The notes: a model not told the origin generated them from the letters alone. Shown: positions 24,701 through 34,269, counted from the first letter of the stretch. The stretch: 64,000 nt of DNA from Strongylocentrotus purpuratus (GCF_000002235.5 NW_022145609.1:28233153-28297152), one strand, 5' to 3'. Translations and numbers: made by a program.

Positions 24701-27700
24701 TTTTATCTCCCGCTGCACCGATTGGTAAAGTAGTTGATTCATTTTGGAGAGTAGAGTATCAAGCCCGTGGTTCCCCTCACATTCATGCCTTGTTCTGGGT
24801 TGAAAATGCTCCACAGTTGGGTATCGATAAAGATGATGATGTCGTACAATTTGTAGATAAATACATTTCTTGCCAGAAACCGGATGAAAAGGAAGATCGA
24901 GAACTACATGAAATAGTAAGCAAGGTCCAACAACACAGTAAGAAACATTCTAAATCTTGCACAAAAACGGGAAAAGCGTGTAGATTTAATTTCCCAAGAC
25001 CACCATCTGAAAAAACATTCATTGTAACACCTGTTGAAGAGATTCCAGCTAAAGATTGTGGGAAAGTGCAAAATAAGGGAAAGGACAATGATCAAATTAA
25101 AGCTTCTACAAAGATTAAAGATGATGCAGAGAAATTGTTGAAGTCAGTTAAAGATGCATTATCCAATGGAATCGAGTACAACAGTGTAAACCATCTCTTT
25201 GAAAAGCTTGGCATTACACAAAATCAATTTGAGAATGCACATAATGAATTAGCATCACAACAAAGTATAATCATCAAAAGAGAAATACAAGATGTATGGG
25301 TGAATCAGTTTAATCCAAGTCTACTAAGAAGCTGGAATGCCAACATGGATTTGCAGTTTGTAACAAATGTATTTGCATGCGTGGCTTATATTGTATCCTA
25401 CATGTCAAAAGCTGAACGAGAAATCGGAATGCTATTGAGTCATACACTATCAGAAATGAAAGAGGGAAATGAGAACGCAAAGGAAAGCATGAAAAAACTT
25501 GGCCAGGTGTACATGCAAAATCGTGAAGTGTCTGCTCAAGAAAGCGTCTATCGTGTTTGCAGTCTCAGATTGAAAGAATCTTCTAGGAAAGTGGAATTCA
25601 TTCCTGTTGGACCCGACCCTGTCAGAATGAGTTTACCATTAAGCGTTATAAAGAGCAGACCAGATAACGATAATGATGATGATGAGAATGTTTGGATGCC
25701 TAGCAAGCTCGACAGATACAAAGCTCGACCTAAAAACGCAGAATTCAGTGATATGTGTCTTGCAACGTTTTGTTCTCAGTATAGAATCTTAACTGCATCC
25801 CAAACGCCAAGTACAAGAAGTAAAAATGTCTTTAAATTAGATAACGATCTGGGATATATTCAGAAGCGTACTCGTACGGGAGATGCAGTTGTAAGATATC
25901 CCCGATTCTCACCCATCATCTCACCCGAAAAATATTATTTGAGCATTTTGCAACTCTTTCTGCCATATTTTGAAGATGGACAATTAAAGCCCCCAACATT
26001 TGAAACACATGAAGAGTTCTACGAGACAGGTTCTGTGAAAATATGTGGACGTGAATTGGAGAAAGTCTGGTCAATTGTCTGTACTAACCGAAAGAAGTTT
26101 GAAATGAATGCCGATGCAATTGATCATGCACAGGAGCATCTTGACAAATTTGGTCCACACGAAGATGCATGGGGTCTTTTATGTCCGGAAAAGGAAGTAG
26201 AGCGACTTGAACATCCCAAAGAAAATGTAGATGTCGAAGATTGTGATGGAGATCTTGATATCCCAGATTTAAAGAATGAACCGAAAAAAGATGACTATAG
26301 CATTGAACTACGTTCAGTAAAAATTTCCAAACAAGATGGACATTCTTTGATGAGGTCTTTGAATGAGAAGCAACAGAGTGTTTTTTACAAAATACGACAG
26401 TGGTGTTTAGATAGAGTAAATGGAAAATCGGTCGAACCGTTTCATATGTTTCTAACTGGAGGTGCTGGTACTGGAAAGAGTCATTTGATCAAATGTCTTT
26501 ACTATGAAGCAACACGTATACTAGCCCGAATGTTGCCACATCCTGATGATGTCTCAGTATTGAAAATGGCTCCAACCGGAGTAGCTGCATACAATATCAA
26601 TGGCCATACTATACATAGTATTCTTTCTATTCCAATCAATGCACAAAGACTGTATCAACCTCTGAGTGATGAGAAAATAAGTGTCCTTCGAAATAAGCTG
26701 GCTGAATTGCAAATTTTAATCATAGATGAAGTATCAATGGTAAATCAAAAGTTGATGTCTTACATTCACGGCCGCCTACGACAAATAAAACAATCACGAG
26801 ATCAAACTGCTTTTGCTGGTGTTTCAGTTATTGCTGTGGGAGACATGTATCAGTTACCTCCAGTCTTAGGAACTCCTTTATATAAAGACACACTCAATGG
26901 TGCATTGTGGAATGCTAATTTCAAGAAAGTAGAACTTGAAGACATTATGAGACAAAAAGACGATACCCAATTTGCTTTTCTCTTAAATAGATTACGTGTA
27001 AAACAAGGGGAAGAGATTCTCTGTGATGAAGACCTAGCAATGCTCAAGTCCTGTGAGACTGGTGAAGAATGTGAAAATGCTCTGCATATCTATGCATGTA
27101 ACAATGAAGTAGATGCTTGGAACAAGAAATTATTGCATAAAAAATGTGGAGATGTGATATGCGTAAAAGCACAAGACATGGACAAAGATGTTAAAAAAGG
27201 AAATCAAATACGGGAAAAACCTTATACAAAGATGAAAACCCAGTTGCCTCCTTATCTGTGGATTGCAGTTAATGCTAGAGTGATGTTGCTCAAAAACATT
27301 GATGTTAGTAAAGGCCTGACAAATGGATGTTTCGGAAATGTAACAGAAATAATAACGGATCATACAAATTTGAATCCAGTTTGCATCAAAGTTAATTTTG
27401 AGAAGGCCGATATTGGTATTCATTCAATCGAAATGTCTCAAGAATCCAATGGTAAGAAATATGTGAGAAAACAATTTCCACTTAAGCTTGCTTATGCTTG
27501 CACAATTCATAAAGTACAAGGTTCGACATTAGACAAAGCTGTTGTATCATTAAAAAATGTATTTCAATCTGGACAGGCATATGTTGGGCTTAGTCGCGTT
27601 ACTTCGTTATCTGGACTTGTGATAGAACATTTCGATCCTAAACGTATATATTGTAATCCAGAAATTAAAGAACGCATTGAGATTATGAAGCCGTTTATTG

Positions 27701-28383
27701 AGAATGAAACTTCCGAAGATATTCACGATTATAACTTTTCTTTGGTAATGCAAAATGTACAAGGATTAAAACAGCATTTTACTGATTTCAAATCCCAGTG
27801 CCAATTTGTGAATGTAGATTGTATTTGCTTGACCGAAACATGGATTAATGATGATGATCTCTGTGACGTTGTTTTAGATAACTTTCGATTTTATCATCAG
27901 CCACGACATCTGTCATACTGTAATTCTGGAGTTGGAAATGTACTCAAAGAACAATCGCACGGAGGTGTTGCAATGTATATCAAGAATACATATTCAAGTA
28001 GATTAGACATATCTGTCGACAACTTAGAGTTTATTGCAATTCTTGTCACCAAACCAGTTTCTGTTGTGATTTCAGTTGTTTATCGACCTCCATCATATAG
28101 TATCAAATCATTCTGTGAATCATTAGACAATTTGCTAGATGTATTACACAAAACAAGCATTAGGTGTATTGTGATGGGAGATTTTAATGAGGATTTGTTT
28201 AAAGGTTCTTTACAGGTAAACAAGCTAATGTGTAATAAAGGTTACAAACAGCATGTTGTTAATGCTACTACTGAGAAGGGAACATTGATAGATCATGTGT
28301 ACAGCAAGGGACTAGATTTATTGGAAACAGAGGTCATCCCTACATATTATAGTTACCATGAAGCTGTTAAGATTGCTTTTTAA
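21790..28383 (+). CDS. Helentron Rep-helicase-endonuclease protein
   Basis: This 2197-codon frame has no early ATG (it opens at 21766, and the first ATG is codon ~95), so it is probably the continuation of the upstream frame. Residues 287-358 hold 18-residue basic repeats. Residues 464-522 are a Cys-rich finger, and a region typical of Helitron N-termini follows to about 870. The HUH motif is H997-I-H999, and the two tyrosines are Y1200 and Y1204. The helicase has Walker A at 1557-1564 (GGAGTGKS), Walker B at D1646-E1647 and H-K-V-Q-G-S-T at 1907-1913. The C-terminal endonuclease has N1989, E2016, G-D-F-N with D2131 and N2133, D2168 and H2190. The AP-like endonuclease resembles those of non-LTR elements. 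The protein ends seven residues after H2190. Confidence 0.93.
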   Translation: MTITLTKLKEPPLNKSCLLKRNDSIKTEYVNEQNGDFKNCTKCGNDSDRLNLVNKVQNSNSILSRKRKLSNIENDAKVDVDLGNEVRKTKLVKMNENDSLRIDASECADSNDELIIIGEVHVGNVDHGKKKRKHRQSSNQRRERSRQLMREKRALTKDEIIKKKEKCLHNAQMRKIKSKNKYQNDLTYNMEKINEVKQRQKENYNTNLSHKIKQGAYVKQRQKEMYKEDSNFRNIQLNIMKTKYHSDLCYKKKILYRNKQKYLRNEGFKENVKTAMRTKMKNKYWNDELFKRMHKSRIRSKYQHDELFKRMHKSRIRSKYQHDELFKRMHKSRIRSKYQHDELFKRIHKSKLRSKYLNDENFKEKQQDIMKKQMKKLYHNDQQFKHTKKANMKTLSKIRYKGNEFKEKKLMSLKMKYKRIEKYRQNVIKQNRKRSVLRTVKLSEFDIVLEEFRKIISHGPEYVCCVCLKLLFENQVLKCKKSNYKIHTCISEEYLHVCNSECRSKCLIGQSARSTLWICFTCHRKLQAGKVPAEANMNNLQLHEVPEELANLNNLEQHLIALNIPFMKLMALPKGGQNGVHGPVVCVPSNTYETVDMLPRPQTEDQLIRVKLKRKLSYKSYYEYKFVDKSNLLNALQYLKANNKWYFDVAVNDKWENSLERNEKDNEKEEAVEIGGKARLAKYWKEMEEQIDYILSKDKNANENMQDNSKLQQKIDDNNTEDDMEERLRGIQLDSCLQPVDIGQEILDQYFEDIICCAPCEGRSPVSILQDESNEAKCFPVLFPKGQPTFHDRRDEKITLGRYLHNRLMHVDNRFAQNTDYIFYAQYIYEIQQVISQVSIALRQSPNKKDDSSSITASDLKDAEKVKKILKSDKGYKFLKQIRGTPPFWQKTQKDVLAMVRQLGKPTWFASFSSADMRWPELMNTLLRQKGDTRESSELDYTEKCNLLRSNPVTVARMFDKRFHTFMKRVILSPAAPIGKVVDSFWRVEYQARGSPHIHALFWVENAPQLGIDKDDDVVQFVDKYISCQKPDEKEDRELHEIVSKVQQHSKKHSKSCTKTGKACRFNFPRPPSEKTFIVTPVEEIPAKDCGKVQNKGKDNDQIKASTKIKDDAEKLLKSVKDALSNGIEYNSVNHLFEKLGITQNQFENAHNELASQQSIIIKREIQDVWVNQFNPSLLRSWNANMDLQFVTNVFACVAYIVSYMSKAEREIGMLLSHTLSEMKEGNENAKESMKKLGQVYMQNREVSAQESVYRVCSLRLKESSRKVEFIPVGPDPVRMSLPLSVIKSRPDNDNDDDENVWMPSKLDRYKARPKNAEFSDMCLATFCSQYRILTASQTPSTRSKNVFKLDNDLGYIQKRTRTGDAVVRYPRFSPIISPEKYYLSILQLFLPYFEDGQLKPPTFETHEEFYETGSVKICGRELEKVWSIVCTNRKKFEMNADAIDHAQEHLDKFGPHEDAWGLLCPEKEVERLEHPKENVDVEDCDGDLDIPDLKNEPKKDDYSIELRSVKISKQDGHSLMRSLNEKQQSVFYKIRQWCLDRVNGKSVEPFHMFLTGGAGTGKSHLIKCLYYEATRILARMLPHPDDVSVLKMAPTGVAAYNINGHTIHSILSIPINAQRLYQPLSDEKISVLRNKLAELQILIIDEVSMVNQKLMSYIHGRLRQIKQSRDQTAFAGVSVIAVGDMYQLPPVLGTPLYKDTLNGALWNANFKKVELEDIMRQKDDTQFAFLLNRLRVKQGEEILCDEDLAMLKSCETGEECENALHIYACNNEVDAWNKKLLHKKCGDVICVKAQDMDKDVKKGNQIREKPYTKMKTQLPPYLWIAVNARVMLLKNIDVSKGLTNGCFGNVTEIITDHTNLNPVCIKVNFEKADIGIHSIEMSQESNGKKYVRKQFPLKLAYACTIHKVQGSTLDKAVVSLKNVFQSGQAYVGLSRVTSLSGLVIEHFDPKRIYCNPEIKERIEIMKPFIENETSEDIHDYNFSLVMQNVQGLKQHFTDFKSQCQFVNVDCICLTETWINDDDLCDVVLDNFRFYHQPRHLSYCNSGVGNVLKEQSHGGVAMYIKNTYSSRLDISVDNLEFIAILVTKPVSVVISVVYRPPSYSIKSFCESLDNLLDVLHKTSIRCIVMGDFNEDLFKGSLQVNKLMCNKGYKQHVVNATTEKGTLIDHVYSKGLDLLETEVIPTYYSYHEAVKIAF
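22648..22860 (+). repeat. 54-bp in-frame repeats inside the Helentron protein
   Basis: Three almost identical 54-bp units and a diverged fourth encode F-K-R-M-H-K-S-R-I-R-S-K-Y-Q-H-D-E-L. Looser versions of the K-Y-x-x-D...F-K pattern extend on both sides. The near identity at DNA level indicates recent expansion within a basic region that may bind nucleic acid. Confidence 0.9.
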
Positions 28384-29828
28384 TATTAGTAGTAAAATGA
28401 GAAGAATAAACAAGTAAATTTCTTAATTTTGTTGATAATTAAACATTTTCATTTATCATGTCTTCATTCTTGCAAAAACGAATATGAATATTATTCCTTC
28501 TTAAAAGGGTTGTCAATATTTTGTTGGCTTACCGTACACTTATCAATGATATCATCTGCCATGGACATCACATTGAAAGCAGGTTGTAAAGTTGGTAAAA
28601 ACCCTTTTCTTAAGGTGATGAGTTAAAGGATTTATGTGTTGTCACTCCTTGCCTTTCAAACCTTAGTATCTTTAAACATCACTCACATCATGACATGTAC
28701 ATGTATTTCGAACTTATAGATCATATTTGAGAAATCTAAAACAATGGTGCACATTTAGAATACTGGATTGATAGGTGGATGGATAACAAGATCATACATC
28801 CATGCTTTTTCTTCCCAGATTAAGGATTGTCGACCTGATCCGTATATTGAAGTTGGAACATTCCATGAACCTTGCAAAGTGCTCATTTTTTGACTGGGTT
28901 GGAGGAGGAGACAAGGTACGTCACGGTGGAAACCATCACTCTGAAGAAGACACTCAAATCAGAGATCAAGCTTGAACGTGACAATGAGACATGCAAGTAT
29001 TTAAGTAAAGAAGAGGTTGATATCATATTATATATGGAATATCAAAATGGGAAGGTTAATGATAATGAAAGAATACTAATATCGGGACCCAATGCTGGAA
29101 TGTTATTCGCTGAAAGATGATTGTTTGGTAGTGATAATGCGTTTTAGTTGAGTAGGTTATTCACTATGATGTAAGTTGTTTGAGTTAATGAAAATTGGAG
29201 GGTTATACAGAGATGCCAACCAGTACGATTAAATCATATTTAGTATGATAATAAGAGTGAAATACGATCTTAAAATACAATTTTTCATCTTTTTTCCCCC
29301 CAAAAAACAAACACGGAATCGCATAGAAACATGTACGAGTAAACCCCTGCAACCCCAACAAAAACTGTGCTTTACAATTTTCTCATTAAATTTTAATGAA
29401 AGAGCAAACATATTTCTGAAATTCTACTGGCCCTGGGCTATTTTGAGCAACCCCTGACTGCAGGGGGGGGGGGGGGGGGGCTGTCGATATTTGAAAATGC
29501 AAAGGTTAATTTGCATAAATTTTGAATATGCAAATTTCATTTTATTTTCTTTAATATGTATTATATTGTTTTTTATTTCTTATTTTTTCTAGAGGGCTTA
29601 AAGCCAGAACTGTCTATGTCCATTTTTTGTGAAATTCAGTTATGTCCACCAAAGAACTGTATATTCATTTCACTTTGTGTCTATTCAGAACTGTCTATTC
29701 CCATGTGTCCATTAGCCATTTTACTTTGATGTTCAGACTGTTTCAAGTACATTCATCAAGAATTGCGCAATACTTGCAGTTTTCTACTCATTAAGCAGAT
29801 AAGATTCCCTATGCAGCTATTTCACTGA
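28384..29828. other. Sequence after the Helentron, no gene recognised
   Basis: The region is AT-rich with a 20-base G run at about 29461-29480. An 82-codon open frame at 28872-29120 shows no known motif. I searched for a Helitron 3' end (short hairpin followed by CTRR) and could not settle on one, so the Helentron's right boundary is probably in this stretch but is unplaced. Confidence 0.5.
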
Positions 29829-30011
29829 TTGTGGCCAAGCAACACCATACCATTGCCCGGAAAAAACGTTATGATAAATAAAAAAGACCAATGTGCAACA
29901 TGTACGAAGTATGACCAGTTGTCTGGAGATCAGAAGGAGAATTTCACGGAAACCCATCTCGTACAAAAAACAGAGGCTCAAGATGCCAAAGCAGTTCCTT
30001 GCATCGTGTAA
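29829..30011 (+). pseudogene. Fragment of a transposon-like gene (N-terminal Cys motif)
   Basis: The reading contains K-K-D-Q-C-A-T-C-T-K-Y and later H-L-V-Q-K-T-E-A. I recall this pattern from a large family of uncharacterised transposase-like proteins in invertebrates, in which a K-K-D-x-C-x-x-C segment precedes an RNase H-like region. The expected next parts are missing here, but the C-terminal part of the same family appears at 33042-33460. The two pieces flank the hAT-like gene, which suggests interruption. The family name is not certain. Confidence 0.5.
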
Positions 30012-30034
30012 GACAGAAAATCGTTGTGAATAAG

Positions 30035-30484
30035 ATGGAGTGCAAAAGAGGACATGCTTACAACAAGAAATATGCTGATAAATTTGACTTCGGTGCATCA
30101 TCAGGAAAGAGCAAACATCATGCAACTTGCAAGGAATGTCGCCGAGATTTGTCAATTTTGCATGGCGGTTGTAATGACATTGTTGTTCATTGCAAATCAA
30201 AGCAACACATCACTGCTTTCAAGTCTGAATCGTCAGCACGAGAAATAACATCATGGATGTCAACCTCCAAGGATTTTAATATAACTAGAGCTGAGTGCTT
30301 ATTTACATCATTTTATTTGGAGCACAATATTCTTCTATCAGCTGCAAGTCACATGGGACCATTGTTGAAAAAAGCCTTTCCTAATTCTGAGGAGGTTATG
30401 AAGTTTACCAGTGCAAGGACCAAACATCTTGTCTTGTGCGTGAAATGGCCAAAGATAAACAAGGACAGATCGTTTCAGCCATGA
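30035..30484 (+). pseudogene. hAT-like transposase, N-terminal zinc-finger part
   Basis: The frame starts at an ATG at 30035 and includes H-A-T-C-K-E-C followed by H-C-K-S-K-Q-H, a C2H2 layout typical of the BED-like finger in this hAT subgroup. A helical segment follows. The frame ends at 30482, just where the catalytic domain should begin. The next segment (ATG at 30481) continues in another frame, so a frameshift separates the finger from the catalytic part. Confidence 0.75.
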
Positions 30485-30597
30485 AAGCACGGCCAATTGC
30501 AATATCAACTGATGGGAGTAATGTCAGCGACAGTAAACCATACCAAATTGTGGCATGCCTCGGGAAGTGTCAGTGCTTGGTTGCCCCAATCATCTAA
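30481..30597 (+). pseudogene. hAT-like transposase, start of catalytic domain
   Basis: The 38-codon frame reads A-I-S-T-D-G-S-N-V-S-D-S-K-P-Y-Q-I-V, which matches the first catalytic Asp region of this hAT subgroup. It runs out at 30595. The overlapping frame picks up the family again at S-V-L-G-C-P-N-H-L-I, so the stretch that normally lies between is deleted. Confidence 0.7.
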
Positions 30598-31001
30598 TTG
30601 ATTCTGCTGCCAAAGATGCGTCATCTGCATTACCATATTCAATTGACTCGCTCCTTATTGATGTGTTCTACTATCTGGAAGCCAGCGTGAACAGGAAATT
30701 GAATCTCAAGAAGTTCCAGATGCTCATTGGGAACGAAGTGCAGGCAGTTCTGAAACATGCTTGTACGAGATGGCTGAGCTTGGGCCAATGCTTGCCAAGA
30801 TTTATCCAACAATGGCAAGCTCTAGTCCTCTTTTTTGAAGGAGAAGTGTCAGCCGAGCAGAAGACGCCTACTCAACAGACAAAGCAGAAGAAGCCTACTC
30901 AACAGACCAAGGCTACCAAGAATAGTGTCCAGACTTCACTTGTTCCAAAGAAGCCAACTCCAGCTGTGAAAAATGAACCTGCTCAGGGATCTCAACTGAA
31001 G
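30555..31001 (+). pseudogene. hAT-like transposase, central exon
   Basis: The reading has G-C-P-N-H-L-I-D-S-A-A-K, then L-L-I-D-V-F-Y-Y-L and T-R-W-L-S-L, all typical of hAT transposases of this group, followed by a linker with repeated T-P-T-Q-Q-T-K. It ends at aag before gtaagg (donor at 31002) in phase 0. Confidence 0.75.
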
Positions 31002-31341
31002 GTAAGGCTAGAAAATGTATTACTACAAGGCATGTACTCCTTTTTATTCCATTTAAATATGGCCATCATTAAAATTACCAGATTTGAATAGATTAACCCT
31101 AGCAGTAGAGAGCTTTCTAAATGTTTGAATTAATCAGCTTTTACTCCTCAAATTGGCAACAGTTATTATCATTTTACACTCTAAAATAGTTTGAAAAAAA
31201 TACGAAAATGGATATTACGTGAACCAAAATGGTAATTGCAAAATTTAATTTAATGTGTAATTAAATTTCATGCTTATAAATAAGTCATCAATAGTGTTGC
31301 AGGCATCGCATTAATTTTTTTAAGCTTGTCTTGTCCTGCAG

Positions 31342-31455
31342 AAAAAGCCTGCTCACCAAACCAAGATGACTGCACAACTCCAAGCATTCTGCATTCCCAA
31401 GAAGGTGTCTGCAGATCCACCACATGTGAGCAAACCTGCCAAGTCTCAGACCCAA
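31342..31455 (+). pseudogene. hAT-like transposase, linker exon
   Basis: This 114-base exon lies between an acceptor (ttgtcctgcag at 31341) and a donor (gtgagt at 31456). It begins in phase 0 with K-K-P-A-H-Q-T-K, continuing the Q/T/P/K style of the previous exon, and ends in phase 0. The matching phase and composition on both sides are the evidence for real introns. Confidence 0.65.
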
Positions 31456-31480
31456 GTGAGTACAAAAATTGATCATAATT

Positions 31481-31577
31481 CGTCGCTGTTTTCACGAAGT
31501 GACGGTAGTGAAATAAAATTGCATACAGTTTGCGTGACGATTTTCCTCACTACCGTCACTTCGTGAAAATAGGGACG
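31481..31577. repeat. Foldback in the second hAT-gene intron
   Basis: Arms of about 33 bases (ttttcacgaagtgacggtag on the left and its complement on the right) flank a loop of about 30 bases. The arms differ at a few positions. It is a small inverted-repeat element or a palindrome; no gene is present. Confidence 0.8.
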
Positions 31578-31832
31578 ATATATACAGGGTGACAGTTAAA
31601 TATGTTCCTTTACATCATTTATTTTTTCTTCTTATTTTTAGGTCATTTACTTGTAAGCTCTTTCTCTTCCAATCATCTTCACTCTGCTGTTCAGTTTACA
31701 GATATAAAAATGTATTCAATAATGCTAGTCATCTGCCAAGATTTCAAATGTAGTGTATCTTTTTAATTGTAAACTGTGTCAGTAGTCTTGTTTCTTTCTC
31801 ATATGGTAATCAATAATTTCTCTACCTCCCAG

Positions 31833-32203
31833 GTTCAACTTCAAACACCACAGCCACAACACAGTAGACCTGCATCTTCAAGCTCTACTACTCGGGAAAA
31901 ACGACAAATGAGGAAGCTTCGGATACACCTAGAAAAAAGCAGAAGACTGGGAAAGTTGTTGGCAAGGCAACAGGCTCAACAGTGCTCAAGACTGGAACTT
32001 CCAGTCATCCCAGTATGATTTCTAGTAAAATGACTGGAAATGAAAAAACAAGATGTGGAGGAAAAAAAGAAACAAGACAGACAGTAAGAGATAAAACAAG
32101 ACAGGAAAGAATTCTGAATTCATTGCACTCAAACCCAATATCAGCCACAGCATCATTGCATTTCACAAGAAAAATGTCATCTTTCAGACGAGAAGTCCTC
32201 TGA
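31833..32203 (+). pseudogene. hAT-like transposase, low-complexity exon with a frameshift
   Basis: After an acceptor (ctacctcccag, AG at 31831-31832) the reading starts V-Q-L-Q-T-P-Q-P-Q-H in phase 0. Near 31905 the better reading moves to another frame (N-E-E-A-S-D-T-P-R-K-K-Q-K-T), which stays open to 32203. The frameshift supports decay. Confidence 0.5.
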
Positions 32204-32204
32204 T

Positions 32205-32988
32205 ACAAAAGCTAAAAGGAATACTAGAAAGTCTACTGCGTGACTTGTACAGCCAATTTGTAGCTCCACAAGCAATCATTGCAGCCACAGACTTGACCCT
32301 TCTGGACTACAAGAACAAGGAGAATCTTTGTGAAGAATCTGAAATGGTCATAAAAAGCGCAACAAGAGAAATTGTGAACACTTTAGATGAGTCTGATTGC
32401 CATAAGTTCTATGCAGCAGTGCATTCATATTACACCAAGGCATGTGACTACATTGTAAGTAAGTTTCTATTGAAGTCTGATGTTCTCATCCATGTGCAAG
32501 TGGCTGACATTGCATATCAGAAGGATGCCAAATTCACTTCTCTAAAGTTCTTCATCAACAAGTTCCCCTGCATGTTGCTTCAGGAAGAAGAAGAAGACAA
32601 GCACAGTGCCCTAGATGCTCTGGAGAACCAGTTCCTTATCTATCAAATTGCTCAGCTTCCGGACTTAGTGCAAAATGAGGAATCTACTGACAAGCAGTGG
32701 ACAAGTATGATGACAGAAAAGAATGTTTCTGGTGAACTGTGCTATGACAGACTTGCAAAAGGGATTCTAACCATACCCCATACCAATGCTGAATGTGAAA
32801 GGGTCTTCAGTCAGGTGCGAAAGAACAAAACTGACTTCAGAGGGTCCATGAGCAACGAAACTCTAAAAAGTGTCCTTATTACTAAGGCTCGCCAAACAAC
32901 ACCCTGCTACATGAGGGAATTTGACTCTGATTTTCCAAAGAAAGCTCGTGATGTGCGCTACGCGCACATGATATTCAGTTTTACTTAA
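32205..32988 (+). pseudogene. hAT-like transposase, C-terminal dimerisation part
   Basis: The frame runs from L-R-D-L-Y-S-Q-F-V-A-P-Q through D-K-Q-W to H-T-N-A-E-C-E-R-V-F-S-Q-V-R-K-N-K, the conserved hAT C-terminal block. It ends shortly after, as in other members. This is the best preserved part of the gene, about 250 residues without a stop. Confidence 0.85.
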
Positions 32989-33041
32989 ATGTTACTAATT
33001 GAAAATTCCAAAGTGTTGGCAGCTATGCCAGGCCAAGGTAG

Positions 33042-33460
33042 TTGCTGGAAAGAGGACTTTTGTCTCTGCTTCTTTTGATTTGCAAAGTGAATGTCGCTGC
33101 AACATTACTCTATGCCATCCAGAACACACATCTCAAAGTCATCGCACACAATTTTCTGGAGAGTGGGCATTCCCACGTGGAATGCAATAGCATGCATTCT
33201 GCTATTGAAACAGAAAAAAAGAACATCAATGTCTTCACAATGCATGACTGGGTAAAACATTTTCCACAAATTAAGACGTCGGCTTCCATACAAGGTCATA
33301 AACATGTGCCATGGAGACTTTTATGATCTGAAAAATCTCTCACAGCAGATCATGAATAACAAACGCCTAGACGAAGATAGACACGTCTTCAACTGGCTAC
33401 ATGTAAAGAGCTTCCAATACAGGAAGGAAGAGCAAAGCACCATCTGCTACCATCTATAAC
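33042..33460 (+). pseudogene. Fragment of a transposon-like gene (C-terminal RNase H-like part)
   Basis: The reading includes I-A-H-N-F-L-E-S-G-H-S-H-V-E followed by S-M-H-S-A-I-E and H-D-W-V-K-H-F. After a frameshift near 33310 it continues as G-D-F-Y-D-L-K-N-L-S and N-W-L-H-V-K. This matches, from memory, the C-terminal half of the same uncharacterised family as the piece at 29829. The middle of that gene is missing and the hAT-like gene sits in its place. Confidence 0.6.
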
Positions 33461-34148
33461 TACTTGTATGACTACAAGAAGATAGATCATCAGTTCCACG
33501 TAATCTGGACCTTGTCTACCAAGAGAAGCATTTAAAAAAGCCTAAACCTTAAGAAGAAGGATCTCATCAACTTGTGCAATAGCCTAGCCATTCCTGAAGA
33601 GTTCCATGGATGGTATTTGGCACTCCCATTTTTTAAGTTTCTGACATTGACAGGGTCAAAAGGTCATGGCTTCCATGTATGATGTTTGACCAAGTATTAT
33701 TTATAAGTTAATGGCATTAAACATAACTACTACACTTTGTCAGATTTTATGCTTGCAATCAAACTTTTAAATGCATTTTTACTCAAATGGCATATTTGGA
33801 CATAGACAGTTGTGGTTTTAAGTCCTCGATCTATTATTTTATTTCTAATGTATTCTTTTGTTCTGGAATACATCAAGTTACTTTGAGAAACGTATCAAAG
33901 CAATTTGATATCAATTCATATCTCCCACTTATACATCTATTTACCTGTATTCACATTTCTGCTTGTACATGTATATATGCAATTGTAGCACTTTTTGATG
34001 ATATGCGCATACTAATTGCTATGTAACACCTGACAGGTGTATCCAAATTCGATGAAAATGGTATCAAAATGTGCATAAGACTTGAGGAAAAGAATCGAAG
34101 AACAACAATGTAAAATTCCAAGCGGTTGCGGCGCTATCTCCAAAAATG
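33461..34148. other. Non-coding AT-rich sequence
   Basis: No gene or repeat is recognised beyond short acatgta words. A small open frame at 33787-34026 shows no known motif and is probably chance. Confidence 0.5.
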
Positions 34149-34198
34149 CGGGGTGGGGGAGGGGGGGGGGGGGCTCTTACGCCACCCCCCCCCCCCCC
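34149..34198. repeat. Poly-G run facing a poly-C run
   Basis: About 24 bases that are nearly all G are followed, after a 10-base spacer, by about 16 C. The two tracts are complementary and could fold back; the G side could also form a quadruplex. Run lengths may be unreliable in the assembly. Confidence 0.85.
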
Positions 34199-34269
34199 AA
34201 GTACAGTAAGGAGTAAATGACGTTAGCCATATAATTATAAATATGCATTTTTTAAGATGCTTACATATA

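Larger units (their letters stand above)
18022..28383 (+). mobile_element. Helentron-type Helitron, coding region nearly complete
   Basis: Four consecutive + strand reading frames together encode a PHD-type zinc finger, a long acidic spacer, an OTU-like protease, a second cysteine-protease-like domain, a basic repeat region, a Cys-rich finger, a Helitron N-terminal domain, an HUH two-tyrosine Rep, a PIF1-family helicase and a C-terminal AP-like endonuclease. Rep plus helicase defines Helitrons (rolling-circle transposons). OTU plus the endonuclease is the known signature of the Helentron branch. Each frame change is by the same step (-1), at 18180-18225, 18812-18881 and 21766-21778. I could not fix the termini. 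The catalytic motifs are intact, so the copy is young or was recently active. Confidence 0.9.
30035..32988 (+). mobile_element. Broken hAT-like transposase gene with introns
   Basis: In order, the pieces are a BED-like zinc finger, the start of the catalytic domain (I-S-T-D-G-S-N), the G-C-P-N-H-L-I segment, a Q/T/P/K-rich low-complexity linker split by two introns, and the hAT C-terminal dimerisation region (N-A-E-C-E-R-V-F-S). The splice sites around the linker are in consistent phase. A segment of roughly 80 residues expected between the first catalytic Asp and G-C-P-N-H is absent, and several frameshifts are present. Terminal inverted repeats and an 8-bp target duplication were not found. 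The copy is unlikely to make active transposase. Confidence 0.8.

Noticed and set aside
28872..29120. An 82-codon open frame downstream of the Helentron
   Set aside because: It has no recognisable motif or neighbouring exon. It is compatible with chance in AT-rich DNA.
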